Part shown: positions 44,042 to 52,170 of the stretch, piece by piece
Layout of the letters: every line of letters begins with the position of its first letter
Position numbering within the stretch: position 1 is the first letter of the stretch
Source of the DNA: Antarcticimicrobium sp040365005
GTDB taxonomy: Bacteria > Pseudomonadota > Alphaproteobacteria > Rhodobacterales > Rhodobacteraceae
Reading direction: 5' to 3'
NCBI RefSeq assembly: GCF_040365005.1
Contig: NZ_BAABWV010000006.1
Location: 124,001 to 188,000, forward strand
Length of the DNA: 64,000 nucleotides
The notes under the pieces: model-generated
The model's database searches: none
Seen by the model: only the letters and a program-made list of their open reading frames with translations
Told to the model about the DNA's origin: nothing
Translations under genes and position numbers: made by a program

Positions 44042-45550
44042 TCACTCCCCGCGCGGGAACCGCTGGCGCTCTTCCAGGTCGTTCAGGTCCATGTGGTTGC
44101 GCATGTAGCGTTCCGAGGCCTTTTGCAGCGGCTGGTAATCCCAGGGATAGTATCCCCCCTGCCGCAACGCCTCGTAGACCACCCAGCGGCGGGCCTGGCT
44201 GGCGCGCACCTCGGCGTCGAAGCGGGCCAGGTCCCAGCGCGCCTCGGACTTGGCCCGCAGGGTCTGCAGCGTGCCCGCGTGTTCCGGCACCTCGGCCAGG
44301 TTGGTCCGTTCCTGGGGGTCGGCCTCGAGGTCGAACAGCTGGTCCGGGTCCAGCGTGCAGCGGTTGTACTTCCACTTGCCATAGCGCAGCGAAACCAGCG
44401 GCGCCTGCGACGCCTCGGCGGCGTATTCCATCGCCACCGGGCTGCTCCGCTCGCCGCCCCGCGCCAGTTCCACCAGGCTTTCGCCATCGGTCCAAGGGGC
44501 CAGTTCCTCCATCGGGACACCGGCCAGATCGCCCAGCGTCGGGGTCACGTCGAGGGTCGAGACCGGCGCGTCGATCCGCCCCGTCGGCAGATCCGGTGCG
44601 GCGATCATCAGCGGCACCCGCGCCGAGCCCTCGAAAAAGCTCATCTTGAACCAAAGCCCGCGTTCGCCCAGCATGTCGCCGTGGTCCGAGACGAACAGCA
44701 CGATCGCCTCCTGCCCGGTCTCCTCCAGCACCTGGAGGATCTGGCCGATCTTGTCGTCGAGATAGGAGATATTGGCGAAATAGGCCCGACGGGACCGGCG
44801 GATATCCTCTTGCGAGATGTCGAAACCGCGCCAGTCGTTGGCGTCGAAAATGCGGCGCGAATGGGCGTCGTGATCGGCATAGTCCATCGCCGGCACCTCG
44901 GGCAGAAGGTGATCGCAATCCGCGTAGAGATCCCAGTACTTCCGCCGCGCCACGTAGGGGTCATGCGGATGGGTGAAACTGACGGTCAACGCCCAGGGGC
45001 GGTCGTCCTTGCCGCGCGCCAGATCGTACAATTTCGCGGTCGCATTGTACGCCACCTCGTCATCGTACTCCATCTGGTTGGTGATCTCGGCCACCCCTGC
45101 CCCGGTGACCGACCCCATGTTGTGATACCACCAGTCGATCCGCTCGCCCGGTTTGCGGTAATCCGGGGTCCAGCCGAAATCGGCCGGGTAGATATCGGTG
45201 GTCAGCCGGTCCTCGAACCCGTGCAGCTGGTCGGGACCGACGAAATGCATCTTGCCCGAGAGGCAGGTGTAATACCCCGCCCGCCTGAGGTGATGGGCAT
45301 AGGTGGGGATGTCGCTGCGGAACTCGGCGGCGTTGTCATAGACGCCGGTCCGCGAGGGCAGCTGCCCGGACATGAAGCTCGCCCGCCCCGGCGCGCAGAG
45401 CGGCGAGGCGGTATAGGCATTGGCGAACCGGGTGGAGCGCGCCGCCAGCCTCTTGAGGTTCGGCGCATGCAGCCAGTCGGCGGGACCGTCGGGAAACAGC
45501 GTGCCGTTGAGCTGATCGACCATCAGGATCAGGATGTTGGGCCGGGTCAT
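44042..45550 (-). CDS. betC: Choline-sulfatase
   Basis: 502 residues, the usual size. The sulfatase signature SPLCAPGRASFMSG at about residue 49-62 gives Cys52 as the residue oxidised to formylglycine (CxPxR). Metal-site residues lie in LILMVDQLNGTLFP and LFVSDHGDMLGERGLWFKMSFFEGSARVPLMI (key SDHGD). It hydrolyses choline-O-sulfate to choline and sulfate, supplying choline for glycine betaine. The start overlaps the betI stop (ATGA at 45547-45550). It is a cytoplasmic protein with no signal. Confidence 0.95.
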   Translation of the reverse strand: MTRPNILILMVDQLNGTLFPDGPADWLHAPNLKRLAARSTRFANAYTASPLCAPGRASFMSGQLPSRTGVYDNAAEFRSDIPTYAHHLRRAGYYTCLSGKMHFVGPDQLHGFEDRLTTDIYPADFGWTPDYRKPGERIDWWYHNMGSVTGAGVAEITNQMEYDDEVAYNATAKLYDLARGKDDRPWALTVSFTHPHDPYVARRKYWDLYADCDHLLPEVPAMDYADHDAHSRRIFDANDWRGFDISQEDIRRSRRAYFANISYLDDKIGQILQVLEETGQEAIVLFVSDHGDMLGERGLWFKMSFFEGSARVPLMIAAPDLPTGRIDAPVSTLDVTPTLGDLAGVPMEELAPWTDGESLVELARGGERSSPVAMEYAAEASQAPLVSLRYGKWKYNRCTLDPDQLFDLEADPQERTNLAEVPEHAGTLQTLRAKSEARWDLARFDAEVRASQARRWVVYEALRQGGYYPWDYQPLQKASERYMRNHMDLNDLEERQRFPRGE

Positions 45551-46122
45551 CGCCTGCGCCCGCCGCACAGCCCCTCCAGCACGCCCAGCGCCTGTGACGC
45601 CGCCTCTTCCGGGCTCAGGCGCGGATCCAGCGCGGCACGGATGTAAAGCCCGTCGATCAGCGCCCCCAAGGTGTCGGCGGCATCCTCGGGTCGCGCACAG
45701 AGTGGGCGCAGCGCATGGATCAGGTTCGACCGCAGCCGCCGGTGATAGACTTGCCACAGATGCAGCGCCTCGGCGTTCTTCTGCGCCATGCCATAGAAAC
45801 ACATCCAGGCCCCGACCGCCTCGGAGGTGAAGCTCGATTTCGAGAAACTCGCCCGCACGATGGCCGCAGCCCGGTCGGGCGGCGCCGTGCCCGCCAACTC
45901 GCGCCGCACATCGCCGGCGAAATCCGCCAGGATGGAGCGCATCGCGGCCAGGAATATCTGGTCCTTGCCGCCGAAATAATGATGCGCCAGCGCGCTGGAG
46001 ACCCCGGCGCGCCGGGCGATCTGGCTGACGGTGACGTCCAGCGTCCCCGCCCGCCCCAGTTCGGAAATCGTCGCGCGCACCAGCGCCTCGCGGCGGATCG
46101 GTTCCATTCCAAGTTTCGGCAT
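45547..46122 (-). CDS. betI: BetI-type TetR repressor of the choline/betaine genes
   Basis: 191 residues from MPKLGMEPIRREALVRATISELGRAG. The TetR HTH has DVTVSQIARRAGVSSALAHHYFGGKDQIFL (about 30-60), with BetI-like features MCFYGMAQKNAEALHLWQVYHRRLRSNLIHAL in the ligand domain. BetI represses the betaine genes unless choline is present. betBA are not next to it, so the choline dehydrogenase and betaine-aldehyde dehydrogenase genes must be elsewhere. betC follows with translational coupling. Confidence 0.92.
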   Translation of the reverse strand: MPKLGMEPIRREALVRATISELGRAGTLDVTVSQIARRAGVSSALAHHYFGGKDQIFLAAMRSILADFAGDVRRELAGTAPPDRAAAIVRASFSKSSFTSEAVGAWMCFYGMAQKNAEALHLWQVYHRRLRSNLIHALRPLCARPEDAADTLGALIDGLYIRAALDPRLSPEEAASQALGVLEGLCGGRRR

Positions 46123-46209
46123 AGCCCCCCCATCGCCGGCTGAGGCCGCGACGCTACCGCTCGGAAACTGACCCGTCAATCAAGAACCCGGCCCGCCACA
46201 GCCGGCGGC

Positions 46210-47241
46210 TCAGTCGAGCTTGCGATAGCTGTGGAAATTCGCCCGCGGCAGGTACATCAGCTCCATCTCGAAGGCACTGAGTTCCTCGATCGTGTAGCAC
46301 AGCAGATCGCCGCTCTCTTCGTCCATCCGCACCAGGATGTTGCCGCCGTCGAAATGTTCGCAGCGGTCGCGCATGCTGAGGTATTCGCGGGCGCCGAAGG
46401 CCCCATCATAGATGTTTTCCAGTTCCGAACCGATGATGTTGATCTGGGACTTGGGGTCATCGACCGAATACCAAGTGCCTTGCATCTTGGTCAGCGTGCT
46501 GTCCCAGCTGTTGAATTGGCGCGGCAGAACGTGGCGCAGCACCACATCGGCGGTCCGGTCGTGGATCTCTTCGAGATCGCCGCGCACCTCGATCGGGGTG
46601 CCCGGAATGTACATCCGCATGGACTTCAGCACCCCCGCCGGCGTGCGCCCGTCGTCATAGACAAAGAACTTGGTCCCATCCGCGTGAAAGGTGCAGAACG
46701 GCGCCTCGGTCTCGCTCACGCAGTCCTGGAAGATGGCGGTGTTGGAGGCATAGGGCTCGCCCCAGGTTCCGGGGCCGTCCGCGGGGGCCGCCGCCTCGAC
46801 CTCGGGCGCGGGCGGGTCGGCCTTGGCCGGGGTCATCACGCTGACCGCGTCGGTAAAGGAAAAGGAGAAATCCCGCGCATCACCGGCGTCGATCTGGCGG
46901 AACCCGCCGTTGGAGTAGCCACGATCGGCGCAGTCCTTGTCGCCCTCGATGGTGAAGGCCGCCGTCTGGGTGCAGAACCCGTATCCCTCATGCTCGAAGC
47001 TGCGGCCCTTGGCCAGCAGGCGGTAGTAGTAGAAGCGGTGTTTCAGATCGCCGTCGATCAGGGTGGTGCATTTGCCGGGGTCGATGTTCCACCAGCCCTC
47101 GGACACCCATTGATCGCCTGACTTGTAGCCCACCGCGACCGATTGGCGGGCGCTGGACTCGTTGCACAGTTTCAGACCTGCCGTCGCAGCCGCTGGTAAA
47201 AGCGTGCAGGCCAATGCCGCCGCGCCGATCACGCCCTTCAT
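46210..47241 (-). CDS. Secreted DUF1036-domain protein
   Basis: 343 residues. A signal peptide (MKGVIGAAALACTLLPAAATAG) is followed by the DUF1036 domain: LKLCNESSARQSVAVGYKSGDQWVSEGWW, GKCTTLIDGDLKHRFYYYRLL and GFCTQTAAFTIEG (about 23-100). A second part (about 170-343) has ASNTAIFQDCVSETEAPFCTF, VLRHVLPRQFNSWDSTLTKMQGTWYSVDDP and IGSELENIYDGAFGAREYL, which looks like an extra beta domain. Six or more cysteines imply disulfides. Extracytoplasmic; function unknown. Confidence 0.86.
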   Translation of the reverse strand: MKGVIGAAALACTLLPAAATAGLKLCNESSARQSVAVGYKSGDQWVSEGWWNIDPGKCTTLIDGDLKHRFYYYRLLAKGRSFEHEGYGFCTQTAAFTIEGDKDCADRGYSNGGFRQIDAGDARDFSFSFTDAVSVMTPAKADPPAPEVEAAAPADGPGTWGEPYASNTAIFQDCVSETEAPFCTFHADGTKFFVYDDGRTPAGVLKSMRMYIPGTPIEVRGDLEEIHDRTADVVLRHVLPRQFNSWDSTLTKMQGTWYSVDDPKSQINIIGSELENIYDGAFGAREYLSMRDRCEHFDGGNILVRMDEESGDLLCYTIEELSAFEMELMYLPRANFHSYRKLD

Positions 47242-47304
47242 GCCATGTCCCCTTTTGGCCGTTCGGGTCAGCCTAGGCGCAGGGGGGACGTTGTTGCAAG
47301 GGTC

Positions 47305-48216
47305 TCAGACCTTGGTGGCCGGCGTCGTCGGGGTCACCCCGCGGCGTCGGACCACCGCCTCGCGCCAGGTGATGAACCCGATCGAGGCCAGGATCAGCCC
47401 GCCGCCCAGCACCACCCAGATGTCCAGCGCCTCGCCGAACACGACGGCGCCCAGCGCCATCGCCCAGACCAGTTGCAGGAAGGTGACCGGCTGGGTCACC
47501 GTGATCGGCGCCGCGCGCAGCGCCAGTGTCATGGTGAAATGCCCCGTGGTGGCGAAACAGGCCACCGCGAACAGGATCGTCAGTTCATGCAGGGTGGGCG
47601 CGACCCAGACCGCCAGCGCAAAGGGGGCCAGCCCCAGCGTCACCCAGACCGACAGCATGCTGACCACCACCGCCGGGGACACCTCGTCGGCCAGCACCTT
47701 GGCCAGAAGGTAGGATCCGCCGAACACCGTCGCGGTGCCGATCATCGCCAGGTGGCCCGGCGACACCTCGCGGAAGCCCGGGCGCAGGATGATGATCGCA
47801 CCGACCAGCGCGGCGGCGATCGCGGCGATGCGACGGATCGCCAGCTTTTCGCCCAGGAACAGCGCCGCGCCGATGGTGACGAAGACCGGCGAGAGGTAAT
47901 TGAGCGCGGTCAGCTCGGCCAGCGGGATCCGGGTCATGGCGAAAAACCACATCATGACGCCGCAGGCATGCAGACCACCGCGCGCGGCGAACAGGCCGAC
48001 GCGACGGCGGGTAAACCGGGTATTGAGGATCGGCCGCAGCATCGGCAAGAGGAACACCAGCCCCAGCGCATAGCGCAGGAAGGCGGCCTCGGGCGCCGGC
48101 ACGCGCGGCCCCAGGACCTTGACCAGCGCGGTCACCCCGACGAAACACAAGCCGGTAAACAGCATCCAGAGGACACCGGCAACAGGGCGTGCGGGGGGCG
48201 GGGCCATACGGGTCAT
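47305..48216 (-). CDS. DMT-superfamily (EamA) transporter
   Basis: 303 residues with ten hydrophobic segments and two EamA halves. Typical blocks are FLRYALGLVFLLPML, IPLAELTALNYLSPVFVTIGAALFLGEKL, and in the second half ITVTQPVTFLQLVWAMALGAVVFGEALDIWVVLGGGLILASIG. Members export amino acids, nucleobases or drugs; the substrate cannot be told. Single gene between lysE and the DUF1036 gene, all leftward. Confidence 0.88.
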   Translation of the reverse strand: MTRMAPPPARPVAGVLWMLFTGLCFVGVTALVKVLGPRVPAPEAAFLRYALGLVFLLPMLRPILNTRFTRRRVGLFAARGGLHACGVMMWFFAMTRIPLAELTALNYLSPVFVTIGAALFLGEKLAIRRIAAIAAALVGAIIILRPGFREVSPGHLAMIGTATVFGGSYLLAKVLADEVSPAVVVSMLSVWVTLGLAPFALAVWVAPTLHELTILFAVACFATTGHFTMTLALRAAPITVTQPVTFLQLVWAMALGAVVFGEALDIWVVLGGGLILASIGFITWREAVVRRRGVTPTTPATKV

Positions 48217-48256
48217 GTCCCCGGTTCAACACGGTATCGGGGCCGCGCACAACCCT

Positions 48257-48862
48257 TCACATGGCAATCAGTTTCGCCGCGATCGCCCACATGGTCAGCC
48301 CGATCGCCGCGTCCAGCGCCCGCCAGGCGCCGGGCCGCGCCAGCAGCGGTGCCAGCAACCGCGCCCCGTAGCCCAGCGAGAAGAAGAAGACGAAGCTGGC
48401 GCAGCCGGCGCCAAGGCCAAAGGCAAGCCGGTCGTCGTATTGCGCCGCGATCGAGCCGATCAGCACCACGGTGTCGAGATAGACATGCGGGTTCAGCCAG
48501 GTCAGCGCCAGGACCACGGCCAGCGTGCGCGGCAGCCCATGGCCCGCCCCCTGCCCCGCGGCAAGGCCCGACCCGCCCCGCCAGGCCGTGCGCAGGTTGA
48601 GCGCGCCGTACCAGAGCAGAAATCCCGCGCCGCCGAACCGCATCATCGGCGCGAACCAGGGCGCCGCCCCGGCCAGCGTTCCCATGCCGGTGACCCCGGC
48701 GGCGATCAGCACCGCGTCGGAGAGCGCGCAGGTCAGCACCACGGCCAGCACGTGATCGCGCCGCAACCCCTGGCGCAGGACAAAGGCGTTCTGCGCGCCG
48801 ATGGCGAGGATCAGCGAGAAGCCGAGGGCGAAACCGGGGAAAAAGGCGTTCAAATCGTACAC
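48257..48862 (-). CDS. lysE: LysE/ArgO-type basic amino-acid exporter
   Basis: 201 residues with six hydrophobic segments. FALGFSLILAIGAQNAFVLRQGLRRDHVLAVVLTCALSDAVLIAAGVTGMG (about 12-62; key IGAQNAFVLRQG) and LTWLNPHVYLDTVVLIGSIA are the LysE/ArgO signatures. It exports lysine or arginine. It is transcribed divergently from an ArgP/LysG-type regulator, a standard pairing; the 87-base gap must hold both promoters. Confidence 0.93.
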   Translation of the reverse strand: MYDLNAFFPGFALGFSLILAIGAQNAFVLRQGLRRDHVLAVVLTCALSDAVLIAAGVTGMGTLAGAAPWFAPMMRFGGAGFLLWYGALNLRTAWRGGSGLAAGQGAGHGLPRTLAVVLALTWLNPHVYLDTVVLIGSIAAQYDDRLAFGLGAGCASFVFFFSLGYGARLLAPLLARPGAWRALDAAIGLTMWAIAAKLIAM

Positions 48863-48949
48863 TCCATTCCGACGAGGGGGCGGGATTTGACTAGGCCGGA
48901 TATCCGGATTACTCCAGTTAAACTTTCTTGTCTTGAATTAGAGTTCCTA
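48863..48949. promoter_or_regulatory. Divergent lysE-argP promoter region
   Basis: 87 bases between the two starts. The argP-proximal half is AT-rich (CCAGTTAAACTTTCTTG, then TTGAATTAGAG), which is unusual for this genome and suits an ArgP/LysG operator, a class that binds AT-rich sites with a loose T-N11-A pattern. No perfect dyad is seen. Confidence 0.5.
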
Positions 48950-49834
48950 ATGCAGTTCGACGCCCCCCAGCTTGCCGCTCTTGCCGCCGTGCTGCGCCGG
49001 GGCAGTTTCGAGGCCGCCGCCGCCGATCTCGGGGTGACCCCCTCGGCGGTGTCGCAGCGGATCAAGGCGCTGGAGGAGCGGGTCGGCGCGGTGCTGGTCA
49101 ACCGGGCCAGCCCCTGCACCGGCACGCCGGCGGGCAACCGGCTGGCCAAGCACGCCGAGGACGTCGGGCTGCTCGAGGCGCAGCTCAGCCGCGATCTGGC
49201 GCTGGACCCGGCACCGCGCCCGGCGCGGCTGCGGCTGGCGGTCAATGCCGACAGCCTGGCGACCTGGTTCGTGGACGCGATGGCGATGGTGCCCGAGATG
49301 CTGTTCGACCTGGTGCTCGACGACGAGGAACACAGCGCCGACTGGCTGCGGCAGGGCGCGGTGAGCGCGGCGGTCTGCGCGCTGGGGGCGCCGGTGACGG
49401 GCTGCGACGCCGATCCTCTGGGCGCGCTGCGCTACGTGGCGACCGCCAGCCCGGCGTTCATCGCCCGCTGGTTCCCGCACGGGGTGACGGCAGAGGCGCT
49501 GTCGCGCGCGCCCTGCCTGACCTTCAACGCCAAGGACCGGTTGCAGCGGCGCTGGATCGAACGGGTGAGCGGCGCGCGGCTGGCCCCACCAACGCATTTC
49601 CTGCCCTCCTCTACCGCCTTCGTCGCCGCCGCCGAGGCCGGGCTGGGATGGGGCATGAACCCGCTGCCGCTGGTGGCGGCGGGGTTGCGCGCCGGGCGGC
49701 TGGTGGCGCTGCTGGACGGGCAAACGATGGATGTGCCGTTGACCTGGCAGCGCAGCCGGGCGATGACCGGGGCACTGGAACCGGTTACGCGGGCGGTGCG
49801 CGCCGCCGCGCGCGACGTGCTGGTACCGGGTTGA
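48950..49834 (+). CDS. argP: ArgP/LysG-type LysR regulator
   Basis: 294 residues. The winged HTH is at residues 5-60 (APQLAALAAVLRRGSFEAAAADLGVTPSAVSQRIKALEE; key residues RRGSFEAAA and TPSAVSQRI). The effector domain follows from about 90. The ArgP subgroup activates an exporter gene when lysine or arginine is high, and the divergent lysE is the expected target. Start: ATG 48950 gives the conserved N-terminus MQFDAPQLAAL; the upstream open frame is antisense to lysE. The nitroreductase starts 22 bases after the stop. Confidence 0.92.
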   Translation: MQFDAPQLAALAAVLRRGSFEAAAADLGVTPSAVSQRIKALEERVGAVLVNRASPCTGTPAGNRLAKHAEDVGLLEAQLSRDLALDPAPRPARLRLAVNADSLATWFVDAMAMVPEMLFDLVLDDEEHSADWLRQGAVSAAVCALGAPVTGCDADPLGALRYVATASPAFIARWFPHGVTAEALSRAPCLTFNAKDRLQRRWIERVSGARLAPPTHFLPSSTAFVAAAEAGLGWGMNPLPLVAAGLRAGRLVALLDGQTMDVPLTWQRSRAMTGALEPVTRAVRAAARDVLVPG

Positions 49835-49856
49835 GATCGCAGGGAGAAGAGACAGG

Positions 49857-50549
49857 ATGTTTGCCAAGGAAACGCTGAGCTATCGCGCGCTGCCGCTGCC
49901 CGACCGCAGCGAGATGACCGATGCCGAGATGATCGCCGCCGCACGGGATTTTCACGACACCATGCGCCGCCGCCATTCGGTGCGCGACTATTCCCCGCGC
50001 CCGGTGCCGCGCGAGGTGATCGAGACCGCGATCCGCACCGCCGGCACCGCCCCCTCGGGCGCCAATCACCAGCCCTGGCATTTCGCCGCCATCTCGGACC
50101 CGGCGATGAAGGCGCGCATCCGCGCCGCCGCCGAGGAGGAGGAGCGCCATTTCTACGACGGTGGGGCCAGCGACGAGTGGATCAAGGCGCTGGAGCCGAT
50201 CGGCACCGACGCCAGCAAGCCGCACCTGACCATCGCGCCCTGGCTGATCGTGGTCTTTGCCCAGCGCTGGGGCGAATTCGACGACGGCACCCGCTACAAG
50301 AATTACTACGTCCCCGAGAGCGTCAACATCGCCACCGGCTTCCTGCTGGCCGCGCTGCATCACGCCGGGCTGGCGACGCTGACCCATACCCCCAACCCGA
50401 TGAAGTTCCTCGGCGAGGCGCTGGGGCGGCCGGCCTCGGAGAAACCGACGATGATCATCGCCGTCGGCCACCCGTCCGAGGATGCCACCGTGCCCGAGGT
50501 GGCCAAGATCAAGAAACCGCTGGACCAGATCGCCAGCTTTTTCGACTGA
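49857..50549 (+). CDS. Nitroreductase-family flavoenzyme, iodotyrosine-deiodinase-like
   Basis: 230 residues. An FMN-binding nitroreductase fold has MRRRHSVRDYSPRPVPREVIE (about 38-58) and IRTAGTAPSGANHQPWHFAAI (about 61-81), a long lid-like insert EEEERHFYDGG...DEWIKAL, then PESVNIATGFLLAALHHAGLATLTHTPNPM. This pattern matches bacterial homologues of iodotyrosine deiodinase, which reductively dehalogenate halotyrosines or related phenols; plain nitroreductase activity is an alternative. AGGGAGAAGAGA precedes the ATG. Confidence 0.86.
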   Translation: MFAKETLSYRALPLPDRSEMTDAEMIAAARDFHDTMRRRHSVRDYSPRPVPREVIETAIRTAGTAPSGANHQPWHFAAISDPAMKARIRAAAEEEERHFYDGGASDEWIKALEPIGTDASKPHLTIAPWLIVVFAQRWGEFDDGTRYKNYYVPESVNIATGFLLAALHHAGLATLTHTPNPMKFLGEALGRPASEKPTMIIAVGHPSEDATVPEVAKIKKPLDQIASFFD

Positions 50550-50706
50550 CCAAGCAGTGCGGGCGGGGATGGCCGGGACAGGTTGTGCCCCGCCGCAACC
50601 GCTGCTTGGAGCCCACTTTGACCGTGATCCGGCACGCGGACACAAGGGGGCACTGAAATTGCATGAAACCGACCGCAAGATATTATCATGTCGAGAGGGG
50701 GAGTGA

Positions 50707-51117
50707 ATGGACAACAATCTGGCCACCGGACAGTGCCTGTGTGGCGCTGTGACATTCCGCATATCGGGAGAGTTCGAGAGCTTCTTCCTGTGTCACTGCT
50801 CCCGCTGCCGCAAGGACAGCGGTTCGGCCCATTCGGCAAACCTGTTTTCGTCCACGGCCAGGATCACCTGGGTGACAGGCGAGGAAAACATCAAGACGTT
50901 CCGGCTCCCCGGGTCACGCCACGTGAAGAGCTTTTGCACCCATTGCGGGTCCGCGCTGCCTGTTTCCCAGCCGGAGATTGGTTTGCTCGTGGTGCCGGCC
51001 GGGTCGCTTGACAGCCGGATCGACATGCGACCGAACGCGCATATCTGCTGTTCCAGCCGCGCGAACTGGGACAACGATCTGGCCTCCATCGAAAGGATCG
51101 ACGGGCTCCCGGGTTGA
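50707..51117 (+). CDS. GFA (glutathione-dependent formaldehyde-activating)-family protein
   Basis: 136 residues. Zinc-type cysteines appear as TGQCLCGAVTF, FLCHCSRCRKDSGSAHSAN and SFCTHCGSALPV, the layout of the GFA/CENP-V fold. Members add formaldehyde to glutathione or are uncharacterised. AGAGGGGGAG before the ATG is a strong ribosome-binding site. The composition is more AT-rich than around, with several codons rare in this genome. No formaldehyde genes adjoin. Confidence 0.86.
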   Translation: MDNNLATGQCLCGAVTFRISGEFESFFLCHCSRCRKDSGSAHSANLFSSTARITWVTGEENIKTFRLPGSRHVKSFCTHCGSALPVSQPEIGLLVVPAGSLDSRIDMRPNAHICCSSRANWDNDLASIERIDGLPG

Positions 51118-51265
51118 ACGGTCCAGCCGGCGATCGTGTATTGAACAACAGCCAGACGACTAGCACGCGACAGTCGGCTTCGTCCGCAAAGCGGCCATGA
51201 GGCACGCCCGGGTGGTTGGCTCCCCGCTTTCGCGGGGACGACAGGGGGGCAGACCAAGGGGCACG

Positions 51266-51301
51266 AAAAACGCCCCTGCGGACCTCCGCAAGGGCGTTCT
51301 T
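51266..51301 (-). terminator. Terminator of yebC
   Basis: AACGCCC-C-TGCGGA (51269-51282) and TCCGCA-A-GGGCGTT (51285-51298) form a 13-bp stem with one mismatch. On the minus strand TTTTTCG follows. It lies just left of the yebC stop (51325). Confidence 0.75.
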
Positions 51302-51324
51302 TCAGTCTCGTCGGCGCGGCCGGA

Positions 51325-52065
51325 TCAGAGCTGTTCCATCACCTCGTCGGAGGCTTCGAAATTGGTGGTGACGCGCTGCACGTCGTCGTCATCCTCCAGC
51401 GCGTCGATCAGCTTCATCAGCTTTTGCATGCCTTCGAGGTCCATCTCGGTGGTGGTGGTGGGTTTCCACACCAGCTTGGTGCTTTCGCTTTCGCCCAGCT
51501 CGGCCTCGAGGTTGGTGGCAACCTCGTTCAGGTCGGTATCGGCACACCAGATCACGTGGCCGTCCTCGGAGCTTTCCACGTCCTCGGCGCCGGCCTCGAT
51601 CGCGGCCATCATCACCGTGTCGGCGTCACCGGCATCGGCGGGATAGCTGACCTCGCCCTTGCGCTCGAACATGAAGCCGACGCTGCCGGTCTCGCCGAGG
51701 TTGCCGCCGTTTTTGGTGAAGGTCGAGCGTACGTTGGAGGCGGTGCGGTTGCGGTTGTCGGTCATCGCCTCGACGATCACCGCGACGCCGTTGGGGCCAT
51801 AACCCTCGTAGCGGATTTCCTCGTAATCATCGCCCTCGCCGACCTGCGATTTCTTGATCGCCCGTTCGATCACGTCCTTGGGGACCGACTGGGATTTCGC
51901 CTCTTTCACCGCGAGGCGCAGGCGCGGGTTCTTGTCGGGATCGGGATCGCCCATCTTGGCAGCGACGGTGATCTCCTTGCTGAGCTTGGAAAACAGCTTG
52001 GCGCGGACCGCGTCCTGCCGCCCTTTGCGGTGCTGGATATTTGCCCATTTAGAGTGGCCGGCCAT
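51325..52065 (-). CDS. yebC: YebC/TACO1-family protein
   Basis: 246 residues, standard length. It begins MAGHSKWANIQHRKGRQDAVRAKLFSKLSKEI, then DPDKNPRLRLAVKEAKSQSVPKDVIERAIKK and YEGYGPNGVAVIVEAMTDNRNRTASNVRSTFTKNGGNLGETG, hallmark blocks of the family. Members act as DNA-binding regulators (PmpR) or as translation factors that help ribosomes on difficult stretches. Single gene, closed by the terminator at 51266-51301. Confidence 0.95.
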   Translation of the reverse strand: MAGHSKWANIQHRKGRQDAVRAKLFSKLSKEITVAAKMGDPDPDKNPRLRLAVKEAKSQSVPKDVIERAIKKSQVGEGDDYEEIRYEGYGPNGVAVIVEAMTDNRNRTASNVRSTFTKNGGNLGETGSVGFMFERKGEVSYPADAGDADTVMMAAIEAGAEDVESSEDGHVIWCADTDLNEVATNLEAELGESESTKLVWKPTTTTEMDLEGMQKLMKLIDALEDDDDVQRVTTNFEASDEVMEQL

Positions 52066-52170
52066 GGTGCATCCTTGTGCTGAGTTCTGGGTTGCGGGTC
52101 ATATAGCCGCTTGGCCCGCCCCTGTTCAAGCGGCGCTTGTCCCTGTGCCGCCAACAGGTAAGGTGCGGCC

